A stretch of DNA of 64,000 nucleotides from Streptomyces griseocarneus (GTDB lineage: Bacteria > Actinomycetota > Actinomycetes > Streptomycetales > Streptomycetaceae), in contig PENC01000002.1 in the NCBI GenBank assembly GCA_003674045.1, positions 186,001 to 250,000 on the forward strand, written 5' to 3'. Under the pieces are notes generated by a model. The model saw only the letters and a list, made by a program, of their open reading frames with translations, had not been told where the DNA came from and did no database searches. This document shows positions 51,630 to 59,925 of the stretch, one piece after another. Numbering within the stretch: position 1 is the stretch's first letter; each line of letters opens with the position of its first letter. The position numbers and the translations under genes were made by a program.

Positions 51630-52127
51630 GTGAAGAAGGCGAAGAAGCAGCAGACCGGCTCGACTCCGGCGGTCGTCGCCCTGGAGCGGGCGGGCGCGCC
51701 CTTCACGGTGCACGCCTACACCCACGACCCGGCCGCCGCCTCGTACGGCGAGGAGGCCGCCGAGGCCCTGGGCGTCGACCCCCGGCAGGTCTTCAAGACG
51801 CTGGTCGCGGAGGTCGACGGCACCCTGACCGTGGCCGTGGTCCCGGTCTCCGGCTCCTTGGACCTCAAGGCCCTGGCGACGGCCGTCGGCGGCAAGCGGG
51901 CGGCGATGGCCGACCCCGCGGCCGCCGAGCGCACGACGGGCTACGTGCGCGGCGGCATCTCCCCGCTGGGCCAGCGCAAGCGCCTGCCGACGGTGCTGGA
52001 CGCGTCGGCGGGCGCGTACGCGACGATCTGTGTCTCGGCCGGCCGCCGCGGCCTGGAGGTCGAGCTGGCCCCCGCGGACCTGGTCGCCCTGACGGACGCG
52101 GTCGTCGCCCCGATAGCGCGAGACTGA
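51630..52127 (+). CDS. ybaK: Cys-tRNA(Pro)/Cys-tRNA(Cys) deacylase, YbaK type
   Basis: A 165-residue trans-editing enzyme that hydrolyses cysteine mis-attached to tRNA-Pro. The YbaK/EbsC fold is evident: PFTVHAYTHDPAAASYGEEA, LGVDPRQVFKTLVAEVDG with the catalytic Lys, LKALATAVGGKRAAMADP, GYVRGGISPLGQRKRLPTV and CVSAGRRGLEVELAPADL. The GTG at 51630 lies close behind the LON-domain gene with GGAGGG upstream. Normal length. Confidence 0.94.
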   Translation: MKKAKKQQTGSTPAVVALERAGAPFTVHAYTHDPAAASYGEEAAEALGVDPRQVFKTLVAEVDGTLTVAVVPVSGSLDLKALATAVGGKRAAMADPAAAERTTGYVRGGISPLGQRKRLPTVLDASAGAYATICVSAGRRGLEVELAPADLVALTDAVVAPIARD

Positions 52128-52165
52128 CCAAGGGTGACGGGGATCCGGGGCGAAGCCCCGGTCTT

Positions 52166-52270
52166 AAGGGGCGCGGGGCTGTGTCATTGTGCGGCTCCGC
52201 CGCGTGGGCGCGACCAGCCCCCACGCACCCGCAGCCGCGCACACAGCACAAGCCGCACCCCCATAGGCGC
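52166..52270 (+). repeat. Variant repeat A, copy 10, with 30-bp replacement
   Basis: An A element in which the AACTG of the core is replaced by a 30-base block at 52179-52208 containing GCGGC-TCC-GCCGC, as in copy 5b. Flanks are standard (GGGGCGCGGGG before, CGCGACCAGCCCCCAC after). It sits between the convergent ends of ybaK (52127) and the second DsbA-like gene (52283). CCGGGGCGAAGCCCCGG precedes it. Confidence 0.85.
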
Positions 52271-52282
52271 CCCCGGTCCGCC

Positions 52283-53122
52283 CTACTTCTTCGCCCCGAA
52301 CTCCTTGTCGATCACCGAGACGAAGTCCTCCTTGGCGATCGGCGGGTTCTGCGTGCCCGGAGTCGTGAGCTTCTTGTCGCCGTGGAGCAGGGTGGGCGTG
52401 CCGTTGATGCCGTTCTTGCCGAAGAGCTTGCCCATTTCCAGGCCCCACTTGGCGTAGGTGTGCTCGGTGACGTTCTTCTCGAAGTCCTTGTTGCCCTTGA
52501 GCGCCGGGACCTCCTGGGCGACCTCGATGAGCCGCTTGTCGTCGGAGTAGGAGTCGCTGGTCTCCTCGGGGTGGTTCTTCTTGGAGTAGAGCGCTTCCTT
52601 GTACTGGACGAACGCCTCGGGGCTGACGTTGAGCGCCGCGCCGAGCGCGCTGACGGCGTTCTTCGAGCCGGTGCCCTTGGCCGGGGAGTCGTCGATGAAG
52701 TTGACCATGACGAAGCGGACCTTGTAGCGGCCGTCCTTCACGTCCTTGCGCAGCTGCTCGCCGGAGTTCTGCTCGAACATGGCGCACACGGGGCAGCGCA
52801 CGTCCTCGTAGACGGTGAGGGTCTCCTTGGCCTTCGGGTCGCCGACGACGATCTCGTTGCCGTTCTCGCCGGTGACGTTGGCCGGCTTGACGAGGGTCTG
52901 CTTCGCGGCGTCCGCCCAGATGCCGTTCTTGTCGGAGGAGCCGCTGTCGCCCGCCTTGGTCACGGCGTAGCCGATGCCGCCGGCTATCGCGAGGACGGCG
53001 ACGATGGACCCGGCCACGACGAGCTGGCGGCGGACCTTGTCCTTCTTGGCCTGGCGCTCGCGCTCGGCGCGCAGCCGCTCGCGGGCGGCCTGCTTGTTCT
53101 GCTGGTTGTTGCGGTTGCTCAT
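52283..53122 (-). CDS. Membrane-anchored DsbA-like protein, copy 2
   Basis: A 279-residue protein. A charged N-terminus (MSNRNNQQNKQAARERLRAE), a membrane helix (LVVAGSIVAVLAIAGGIGYA) and an extracytoplasmic thioredoxin domain with CPVC in YEDVRCPVCAMFEQ. The cis-Pro loop is INGTPTLLHG. The domain is closely related to that of copy 3 at 54021-54845: both share GSKNA, SALGAALNVSPEAF and LKGNKDFEKNV. It lies downstream of the four-helix membrane protein gene at 53184-53861 (61-base gap), and the pair repeats next door. Function is probably disulfide formation in exported proteins. Confidence 0.92.
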   Translation of the reverse strand: MSNRNNQQNKQAARERLRAERERQAKKDKVRRQLVVAGSIVAVLAIAGGIGYAVTKAGDSGSSDKNGIWADAAKQTLVKPANVTGENGNEIVVGDPKAKETLTVYEDVRCPVCAMFEQNSGEQLRKDVKDGRYKVRFVMVNFIDDSPAKGTGSKNAVSALGAALNVSPEAFVQYKEALYSKKNHPEETSDSYSDDKRLIEVAQEVPALKGNKDFEKNVTEHTYAKWGLEMGKLFGKNGINGTPTLLHGDKKLTTPGTQNPPIAKEDFVSVIDKEFGAKK

Positions 53123-53183
53123 GATGTCTTCTCCGGAAGAGGTGTACGGGGATGCGGTGGACCGCGGGCCACGGTGCTGTGCT

Positions 53184-53861
53184 TCAGACAGCTGCCGAGC
53201 GGAGGGGCGGTCCGCGCCGTACCACGGAGTGCACGAGGAGCGGGAGGGCGCGCGGCGGCAGGACACGGCGCGCGGGCCGTACGGGCACGCGGCGGGGCGC
53301 CACGGCGGCGGTGAGCGCGGCGACGGCCAGCAGCAGGGGCCGGAATGCGAAGGCGGCCACCGCGCGCAGCAGCCGGGCGAGGGCCACCTCGCCGCGGCGC
53401 AGCCAGGCGGCGGCCAGCAGGCCCACCGCGACATGCGCGGCGAGCAGCAGCCAGGGCAGGGCGGCGGAGTCGGCGGCGGGGCCGGGGCCGCCCTGGGCGG
53501 CCATGCGCGCGAGCGGCGTGCCGAAATTGCCGCCGCCGCAGACGAGGTCGACGCCGATCGAGTGGAGGGGTCCCGCTATGGGGCCGCCCGCCCGTCCGTA
53601 ACAGGCGTGCTGGCCGGTGGTGAAGACGGTGTCGGCCGTCAGCTCCAGCGGGACGAGGAGGGCCGCGATCCGGCCGTAGGTGCGTTCCCGGCCGGCGAGC
53701 GCGTAGGCGATCGCGAAGACCGCGCCGGACAGCACGGCGACCGTGGAGACGGGCAGCGGGGCCCGGGAGAGCAGGACGTGGGAGGCGGCGGAGAGGGTGA
53801 CGCAGAGCGCCGTGAAGAGGCCCGCGCGCAGCGCCCTCAGTCGAACCCCTGTCCCCTCCAT
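53184..53861 (-). CDS. Polytopic membrane protein with extracytoplasmic Cys pair, copy 1
   Basis: A 225-residue protein with about five membrane segments. The loop between segments 3 and 4 has two conserved cysteines, GQHACYG and LVCGGG; the positive-inside rule places that loop outside the cell. Segment 1 is GLFTALCVTLSAASHVLL and segment 4 is LPWLLLAAHVAVGLLAAAWL, followed by RRGEVAL. The C-terminus RPARRVLPPRALPLLVHSVV is basic. The same architecture and the same motifs recur in the paralogue at 54892-55539. ATG 53859-53861 is used without a clear ribosome site. It precedes the DsbA-like copy 2, suggesting a DsbB- or VKOR-like partner, though no known family is recognised. Confidence 0.75.
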   Translation of the reverse strand: MEGTGVRLRALRAGLFTALCVTLSAASHVLLSRAPLPVSTVAVLSGAVFAIAYALAGRERTYGRIAALLVPLELTADTVFTTGQHACYGRAGGPIAGPLHSIGVDLVCGGGNFGTPLARMAAQGGPGPAADSAALPWLLLAAHVAVGLLAAAWLRRGEVALARLLRAVAAFAFRPLLLAVAALTAAVAPRRVPVRPARRVLPPRALPLLVHSVVRRGPPLRSAAV

Positions 53862-54020
53862 GCGCGCAGTGTGCCACGCTCCCGGGCACATGTCGTGTCA
53901 AGATTCGGCATCACTGGCGAGTGACTCACCGGCGAGGCCGGGGCGCCCGGGACACCTGGGATACCCGAGCCGTCAGTGGCCGGAGTGACCCGGCCACGAC
54001 GGCTCGTGCCGCGCGACGGC

Positions 54021-54845
54021 TCAGGACTTGAGCGCCTCGGTGACGGCCTTGCTGTACTGGTCCGCGGTGATCGGGGTGTTCTTGCCGTCCGCGGTCAGCT
54101 TCTTGCCGTTGATCTTGAGGGTGGGGGTGCCGGTGACGTCCTTGTGGGAGTCGAACGCGTCGGAGACCTCCAGGGCCCACTTGTCGAAGGTGCCGTCCTT
54201 GACGTTCTTCTCGAAGTCCTTGTTGCCCTTGAGCTGCGGGACCTCGTTCGCGATCTTCAGCAGGACGTCGTCCTTGGCGAAGGAGTCCTTGGTCTCCTCC
54301 GGGTGGTTGTCCTTGGCGTAGAGGGCCTTGTTGTAGGCGCTGAAGGCCTCGGGGCTCACGTTCAGGGCCGCGCCGAGCGCGCTGAGGGCGTTCTTGGAGC
54401 CGGTGCCGGGGAGGTTGCGGTCGATGAAGGTCGCGATGTGGTACGAGACCTTGTACTTGCCGTCCTTGACGTCCTTGTCGATCGTGTCGCCGACGTTCTG
54501 CTCGAAGACCGAGCAGATGGGGCAGCGCATGTCCTGGAAGAGGTCCAGGGTGTGCTTGGCGTTCTTGTCGCCGACGACGATCTCGGTGCCCTTGTCGCCC
54601 GCGGTGTTGGCGGGCTTGACCAGGTCCTTCTTGGCGGCGGCGGACCAGGCGGCGGAGACGGTGTCGTCCTTGCCCATCTTGGTGACGGCCACGCCGATGC
54701 CCGCGGCGACCGCGAGGACGGCGACGACCGAGCCGCCGACGAGGAGCTGGCGGCGGGTCCTGTCCTTCTTGGCCTGGCGCTCGCGCTCGGCGCGCAGCCG
54801 CTCGCGGGCGGCCTGCTTGTTCTGCTGGCTGTTGCGGTTGCTCAT
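54021..54845 (-). CDS. Membrane-anchored DsbA-like protein, copy 3
   Basis: A 274-residue paralogue of copy 2: MSNRNSQQNKQAARERLRAE, a membrane helix (LLVGGSVVAVLAVAAGIGVAV), and a thioredoxin domain with CPIC in FQDMRCPICSVFEQNVGDT and cis-Pro loop VTGTPTLKINGK. ATG 54843-54845 lies downstream of its own membrane-protein partner with a gap of 46 bases. The near-identical N-termini and the shared flanking partner show a duplication of the two-gene unit; sequence drift between the copies indicates it is not recent. Confidence 0.92.
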   Translation of the reverse strand: MSNRNSQQNKQAARERLRAERERQAKKDRTRRQLLVGGSVVAVLAVAAGIGVAVTKMGKDDTVSAAWSAAAKKDLVKPANTAGDKGTEIVVGDKNAKHTLDLFQDMRCPICSVFEQNVGDTIDKDVKDGKYKVSYHIATFIDRNLPGTGSKNALSALGAALNVSPEAFSAYNKALYAKDNHPEETKDSFAKDDVLLKIANEVPQLKGNKDFEKNVKDGTFDKWALEVSDAFDSHKDVTGTPTLKINGKKLTADGKNTPITADQYSKAVTEALKS

Positions 54846-54891
54846 GTGGTTCTTCTCCGTGGTGATGCTGTGGTGCGTACTGCTCGGGCTG

Positions 54892-55539
54892 TCAGACGAG
54901 GACGGCGCCGAGCGGTGGGCCGCGGCGGACGACGGAGTGCGTCAGCCGGGGCACGGCGGGCACGCGCGCGTGGCGTACGGGCCGTACGGCCGGGCCCGCC
55001 GGGTGCACGGCCGGCGGGACGGCGGCGCGGGGCAGGGGGCGCAGCGCGGCGGCCGCGAGGGCGCCGAGCAGCTTGCAGAGCGCCGCCTCGCCGCGGCGCA
55101 GCCAGGCGGCGGCGAGCAGGCCCACCGCGAGGTGCGCGGCGAGCAGCAGGCGGCAGGCGGTGCCGGGGTCGGTGGTGAGGGGCCCGAAGGGCCCGTCGAG
55201 GGAGCCCCCGCCGCAGAGCACGGTGAGCGCGCCGGGCACGGGGTGGCCCTTGGCGCCGTAGCAGGTGCGCTGGCCGACGGTGAAGACCGCGTCGGCGGCC
55301 AGCTCCAGCGGGACGAGCACGGCGGCGATGTGCGCGAAGCGGCGCTCCCGGCCCGCGAGCGCGTAGGCGAGGGCGAAGACGGCGGCGGAGGTCGCGGCGA
55401 CGGTGGTCACGGGCAGCGGCGCGCCGGACAGCAGCACATGGGAGCCCGCGGACAGCACGACGCACAGCGCGGTGAAAACCCCCGCGCGCGCCGTCCGCAA
55501 CCATGCCACCGATATGTCCACGAGGATCGAGTCTGTCAT
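54892..55539 (-). CDS. Polytopic membrane protein with extracytoplasmic Cys pair, copy 2
   Basis: A 215-residue paralogue of the protein at 53184-53861. It shares GVFTALCVVLSAGSHVLLSG, the loop GQRTCYG...VLCGGG, LLLAAHLAVGLLAAAWLRRG and the C-terminal HSVVRRGPPLG. The two cysteines fall in the loop between segments 3 and 4, predicted extracytoplasmic. ATG 55537-55539 (MTDSILVDISVAW) is used; the ribosome site is weak. It heads the four-gene run memB-dsbA3-memA-dsbA2 and is divergent from dnaE. Confidence 0.75.
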   Translation of the reverse strand: MTDSILVDISVAWLRTARAGVFTALCVVLSAGSHVLLSGAPLPVTTVAATSAAVFALAYALAGRERRFAHIAAVLVPLELAADAVFTVGQRTCYGAKGHPVPGALTVLCGGGSLDGPFGPLTTDPGTACRLLLAAHLAVGLLAAAWLRRGEAALCKLLGALAAAALRPLPRAAVPPAVHPAGPAVRPVRHARVPAVPRLTHSVVRRGPPLGAVLV

Positions 55540-55598
55540 GTCGCGGGATAAACCCCGACTAAAGCGGGCCGCGCCTCGAAGGGGCCGGAGGCCCCGTA

Positions 55599-55678
55599 AG
55601 GGGCGCGGGGAACTGCGCGACCAGCCACAGCGCACCCGCAGCCGCGCGCGCAGCACAAGAGGAACCCCAGTAGGCGCC
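55599..55678 (+). repeat. Dispersed intergenic repeat A, copy 11
   Basis: An A element (GACCAGCCACAGCGCACCCG, CAGCCGCGCGCGCAGCACAA, right end CCCCAGTAGGCGCC). Unlike the other copies it lies between two divergent genes (membrane protein copy 2 and dnaE), so it is not next to a stop codon. Confidence 0.88.
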
Positions 55679-55800
55679 CCCGGAACCAACAGAGCCGCAC
55701 GGCTGTCAGTGGCTGCCGGTAACCTTCAATGCTGCCGTTCCCTTCCGGTCCCAAGGGCCGGAAGACCCGCCCGCCACCGTTCCGCCGGAGGTCCCCCACC

Positions 55801-58800
55801 GTGTCGTCCAAGCCGCCGTTCACGCACCTGCACGTCCACACGCAGTACTCGCTGCTCGACGGTGCGGCGCGGCTCAAGGACATGTTCAATGCCTGCAAGG
55901 ACATGGGCATGACACACATCGCCATGTCCGACCACGGCAACCTGCACGGTGCGTACGACTTCTTCCATACGGCGCAGAAGTCGGGCGTCACCCCGATCAT
56001 CGGCATCGAGGCGTACGTGGCGCCCGAGTCCCGGCGGAACAAGCGCCGTATCCAGTGGGGCCAGCCGCACCAGAAGCGGGACGACGTGTCCGGTTCGGGT
56101 GGTTACACCCACAAGACGATCTGGGCGGCGAGCAAGACCGGTCTGCACAACCTCTTCCGGCTGTCCTCCGACGCCTACGCCGAGGGCTGGCTGACGAAGT
56201 GGCCCCGTATGGACAAGGAGACGATCTCCCAGTGGTCCGAGGGCCTGATCGCCTCCACGGGCTGCCCGTCCGGCGAGGTGCAGACCCGTCTGCGCCTCGG
56301 CCAGTTCGACGAGGCCCTGCAGGCCGCGAGCGACTACAAGGACATCTTCGGCGCGGGAAGGTACTTCCTGGAGCTGATGGACCACGGCATCGAGATCGAG
56401 CGCCGGGTCCGTGACGGCCTGCTGGAGATCGGCAAGAAGCTCGACATCCCGCCGCTGGTCACCAACGACTCGCACTACACCTACGCGCACGAGGCGGGCG
56501 CGCACGACGCCCTGCTGTGCATCCAGACCGGCAAGAACCTCTCCGACCCGGACCGCTTCAAGTTCGACGGCACGGGCTACTACCTGAAGTCCACGGAGGA
56601 GATGTACGCCATCGACTCCTCGGACGCCTGGCAGCAGGGCTGCGCCAACACCCGCCTGGTCGCCGAGCAGGTCGACACCACCGGCTGGTTCGACAAGCGC
56701 GACCTGATGCCGAAGTTCGACGTGCCCGACGGCTACAGCGAGGTCACCTGGTTCCAGGAGGAGGTCCGGCGCGGCATGGCCCGCCGTTTCCCCGGCGGCG
56801 TCCCGGACGACCGGCAGAAGCAGGCCGAGTACGAGATGGACGTCATCATCCAGATGGGGTTCCCGGGCTACTTCCTCGTGGTCGCCGACTTCATCATGTG
56901 GGCGAAGAAGAACGGCATCGCGGTCGGCCCCGGCCGTGGTTCCGCGGCCGGTTCGATCGTCGCGTACGCCATGGGCATCACCGACCTCGACCCGATCCCG
57001 CACGGTCTGATCTTCGAGCGCTTCCTCAACCCCGAGCGCGTCTCGATGCCCGATGTCGACATCGACTTCGACGAGCGCCGGCGCGCCGAGGTGATCCGGT
57101 ACGTCACGGAGAAGTACGGCGCCGACAAGGTCGCCATGATCGGCACGTACGGCACCATCAAGGCCAAGAACGCGATCAAGGACTCCGCCCGCGTCCTGGG
57201 CTACCCGTACGCGATGGGCGACCGCATCACCAAGGCGATGCCCGCGGACGTCCTCGGCAAGGGCATCCCGCTCTCCGGCATCACCGACCCCTCCCACCCG
57301 CGCTACAGCGAGGCGGGCGAGGTGCGCGGGATGTACGAGAACGAGCCGGACGTGAAGAAGGTCATCGACACCGCGCGCGGCGTCGAGGGCCTGGTCCGGC
57401 AGATGGGTGTGCACGCGGCCGGCGTGATCATGTCCAGCGAGACGATCACCGACCACGTCCCCGTCTGGGTTCGCCACACCGACGGCGTGACCATCACGCA
57501 GTGGGACTACCCGAGCTGTGAGTCGCTCGGCCTGCTGAAGATGGACTTCCTGGGCCTGCGCAACCTCACGATCATGGACGACGCCGTCAAGATGGTGAAG
57601 GCCAACAAGGGGATCGACATCGATCTCCTGGCCCTCCCGCTCGACGACCCCAAGACCTTCGAGCTGCTCCAGCGCGGTGACACCCTCGGCGTCTTCCAGT
57701 TCGACGGCGGGCCCATGCGGTCCCTGCTGCGTCTGATGAAGCCGGACAACTTCGAAGACATCTCCGCCGTGTCCGCCCTCTACCGGCCGGGCCCGATGGG
57801 CATGAACTCGCACACGAACTACGCGCTGCGCAAGAACAAGCAGCAGGAGATCACGCCGATCCACAAGGAGCTCGAGGAGCCGCTCAGGGAGGTCCTCGAC
57901 GTCACCTACGGCCTGATCGTCTACCAGGAGCAGGTGCAGAAGGCCGCCCAGATCATCGCCGGGTACTCGCTCGGCGAGGCCGACATCCTCCGCCGCGTGA
58001 TGGGCAAGAAGAAGCCCGACGAGCTGGCGAAGAACTTCACCATCTTCCAGTCGGGCGCGCGCAAGAACGGCTATTCCGACGAGGCCATCCAGGCGCTGTG
58101 GGACGTGCTGGTGCCCTTCGCCGGCTACGCGTTCAACAAGGCGCACTCCGCCGCGTACGGCCTCGTCTCGTACTGGACGGCCTACCTCAAGGCCAACCAC
58201 CCCGCCGAGTACATGTCCGGGCTGCTCACCTCCGTGCGCGACGACAAGGACAAGTCGGCGATCTACCTCAACGAGTGCCGCCGCATGGGCATCAAGGTGC
58301 TCCCGCCGAACGTCAACGAATCCGAGGCCAACTTCGCGGCCCAGGGCGACGACGTGATCCTCTTCGGCCTCACCGCCGTCCGCAACGTCGGCCAGAACGT
58401 GGTGGACTCGATCATCCGCTGCCGCAAGTCGAAGGGGAAGTACGGCTCCTTCCCGGACTTCCTCGACAAGGTCGAGGCCGTCGTCTGCAACAAGCGCACC
58501 GTCGAATCGCTGATCAAGGCCGGCGCCTTCGACACGATGGGGCACACCCGCAAGGGCCTCACCGCCCACTACGAGCCGATGATCGACAACGTGGTGGCGG
58601 TCAAGCGCAAGGAGGCGGAGGGCCAGTTCGACCTCTTCGGCGGGATGGGCGACGACAGCGCGGACGACGGCCCCGGCTTCGGGCTGGACGTGGAGTTCTC
58701 CGACGTCGAGTGGGAGAAGTCCTACCTGCTCGCCCAGGAGCGCGAGATGCTCGGCCTCTATGTGTCCGACCACCCGCTCTTCGGCATCGAGCACGTCCTG

Positions 58801-59346
58801 AACGACAAGGCCGACGCCGCCATCTCCCAGCTCACCGGCGGTGAGCACGCGGACGGCGCGATCGTCACCATCGGCGGCATCATCTCGGGCCTCCAGCGCA
58901 AGATGACCAAGCAGGGCAACGCCTGGGCCATCGCCACCGTGGAGGACCTGGCGGGCTCCATCGACTGCATGTTCTTCCCCGCCACCTACCAGCTGGTCTC
59001 CACCCAGCTCGTCGAGGACGCCGTCGTGTTCGTCAAGGGGCGCCTCGACAAGCGCGAGGACATCCCGCGCCTGGTCGCGATGGAGCTGATGGTCCCCGAC
59101 CTCTCCAACGCGGGCACCAACGCCCCCGTGATCATCACCATCCCCACGGTGAAGGTCACCCCGCCGCTGGTGGAGCGGCTCGGTCAGGTGCTCACCCACC
59201 ACAAGGGCTCCACCGAGGTGCGGATCAAGCTCCAGGGCCCCCGGAAGACGACGGTGCTCCGGCTGGACCGGCACCGGGTCACCCCCGACCCGGCGCTCTT
59301 CGGCGATCTGAAGGTGCTGCTCGGCCCGTCCTGCCTGGCCGGCTGA
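55801..59346 (+). CDS. dnaE: DNA polymerase III subunit alpha
   Basis: The 1181-residue replicative polymerase of the DnaE1 type. The N-terminal PHP domain shows FTHLHVHTQYSLLDGAARL and HIAMSDHGNLHGAY. The catalytic palm has PDVDIDF at residues 417-423 (Asp418 and Asp420 the metal ligands), preceded by GPGRGSAAGSIVAYA. Fingers follow, with YRPGPMGMNSH and GLIVYQEQVQ. An OB-fold with IVTIGGIISGLQRKMTKQG lies near the C-terminus. GTG 55801 follows GGAGG eight bases upstream; the frame is open to 55729 but without homology. The long open frame on the opposite strand is a codon-bias shadow. Monocistronic, ended by a strong hairpin. Confidence 0.98.
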   Translation: MSSKPPFTHLHVHTQYSLLDGAARLKDMFNACKDMGMTHIAMSDHGNLHGAYDFFHTAQKSGVTPIIGIEAYVAPESRRNKRRIQWGQPHQKRDDVSGSGGYTHKTIWAASKTGLHNLFRLSSDAYAEGWLTKWPRMDKETISQWSEGLIASTGCPSGEVQTRLRLGQFDEALQAASDYKDIFGAGRYFLELMDHGIEIERRVRDGLLEIGKKLDIPPLVTNDSHYTYAHEAGAHDALLCIQTGKNLSDPDRFKFDGTGYYLKSTEEMYAIDSSDAWQQGCANTRLVAEQVDTTGWFDKRDLMPKFDVPDGYSEVTWFQEEVRRGMARRFPGGVPDDRQKQAEYEMDVIIQMGFPGYFLVVADFIMWAKKNGIAVGPGRGSAAGSIVAYAMGITDLDPIPHGLIFERFLNPERVSMPDVDIDFDERRRAEVIRYVTEKYGADKVAMIGTYGTIKAKNAIKDSARVLGYPYAMGDRITKAMPADVLGKGIPLSGITDPSHPRYSEAGEVRGMYENEPDVKKVIDTARGVEGLVRQMGVHAAGVIMSSETITDHVPVWVRHTDGVTITQWDYPSCESLGLLKMDFLGLRNLTIMDDAVKMVKANKGIDIDLLALPLDDPKTFELLQRGDTLGVFQFDGGPMRSLLRLMKPDNFEDISAVSALYRPGPMGMNSHTNYALRKNKQQEITPIHKELEEPLREVLDVTYGLIVYQEQVQKAAQIIAGYSLGEADILRRVMGKKKPDELAKNFTIFQSGARKNGYSDEAIQALWDVLVPFAGYAFNKAHSAAYGLVSYWTAYLKANHPAEYMSGLLTSVRDDKDKSAIYLNECRRMGIKVLPPNVNESEANFAAQGDDVILFGLTAVRNVGQNVVDSIIRCRKSKGKYGSFPDFLDKVEAVVCNKRTVESLIKAGAFDTMGHTRKGLTAHYEPMIDNVVAVKRKEAEGQFDLFGGMGDDSADDGPGFGLDVEFSDVEWEKSYLLAQEREMLGLYVSDHPLFGIEHVLNDKADAAISQLTGGEHADGAIVTIGGIISGLQRKMTKQGNAWAIATVEDLAGSIDCMFFPATYQLVSTQLVEDAVVFVKGRLDKREDIPRLVAMELMVPDLSNAGTNAPVIITIPTVKVTPPLVERLGQVLTHHKGSTEVRIKLQGPRKTTVLRLDRHRVTPDPALFGDLKVLLGPSCLAG

Positions 59347-59376
59347 GCCCGCTGTCCGACAAGTCCCGTCATGTCA

Positions 59377-59416
59377 CGCGTGGGGCGCGCCCGGGGAACC
59401 GGGCGCGCCCCACGCG
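59377..59416. terminator. 18-bp perfect hairpin between dnaE and the small basic protein gene
   Basis: Left arm CGCGTGGGGCGCGCCCGG (59377-59394), a GGAA (GNRA-type) tetraloop, right arm CCGGGCGCGCCCCACGCG (59399-59416). There is no T-run. Placed 31 bases after the dnaE stop and 92 before the convergent gene's stop, it would serve as a terminator read in both directions. Confidence 0.8.
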
Positions 59417-59507
59417 CGCTTCAAGGCGCTGACGAGACGACCGGCCGGTGGGCCCTCCGCGGCCCCGCCGCCCGTCCGCCGCCCGTCCGACCCTCGCCCG
59501 GGGCCCG

Positions 59508-59678
59508 TCAGTTGTGGCCGAAGCGCTTCTGCTTGCCCTTGCGCGCGACGTCGCCGGGCGTCACCTGGGACTGCCGCTGCTCGCTCTGGGCCTCGATCGA
59601 GGACTTTTGCGCCTGCTGCTGGCCGCGCTCCGCCTGACTGGCCGCCTGCGGCTGTTTCCGGTTCTTGTTCTTCGCCAT
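59508..59678 (-). CDS. 56-residue Gln/Lys-rich protein
   Basis: A small hydrophilic protein: MAKNKNRKQPQAASQAERGQ, then QQAQKSSIEAQSEQRQSQVT, then PGDVARKGKQKRFGHN. It is rich in Gln, Lys, Ala and Ser, with basic ends, and is likely disordered. A short conserved actinobacterial protein of unknown function; nucleic-acid binding is a guess from the charge. ATG 59676-59678 is preceded by GGAGG. The frame upstream adds residues without homology. Its stop is at 59508-59510. Confidence 0.75.
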   Translation of the reverse strand: MAKNKNRKQPQAASQAERGQQQAQKSSIEAQSEQRQSQVTPGDVARKGKQKRFGHN

Positions 59679-59746
59679 GCTGTGCCTCCACTCGGGGTTT
59701 CCCCCCGTCGAACACACTCGCACGCACCGGCGAAGCGTGCATTTCG

Positions 59747-59780
59747 GGTAATTACCGTGCGTGATCCGTGCACTTACCGT
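59747..59780. promoter_or_regulatory. Palindrome and spaced direct repeats upstream of the NYN gene
   Basis: GGTAATTACC (59747-59756) is a perfect 10-bp palindrome. TTACCGT occurs at 59753 and again at 59774, 21 bases apart (about two helix turns). The 247-base divergent gap 59679-59925 otherwise holds no gene. It could be an operator; no binding protein can be assigned. Confidence 0.35.
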
Positions 59781-59925
59781 TGAACACCCGTATCCGCCAC
59801 GCCGAAGATCCAGTTCGGACTGATAACCCCCGCGAGGTCGGGCAGACTCCTGGAAAGCCGAGCGAAGACCGGGGCACGACCGTGCCGGGGGGCGACCGCG
59901 CTTCTGGACAGAAAGAGGGTGGAAC

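Noticed and set aside
55726..59274. A 1182-codon open frame on the minus strand opposite dnaE
   Set aside because: It mirrors dnaE in a fixed frame, as expected from GC-rich third codon positions; the translation is Val/Asp/Glu/Gly/His-rich without any domain.
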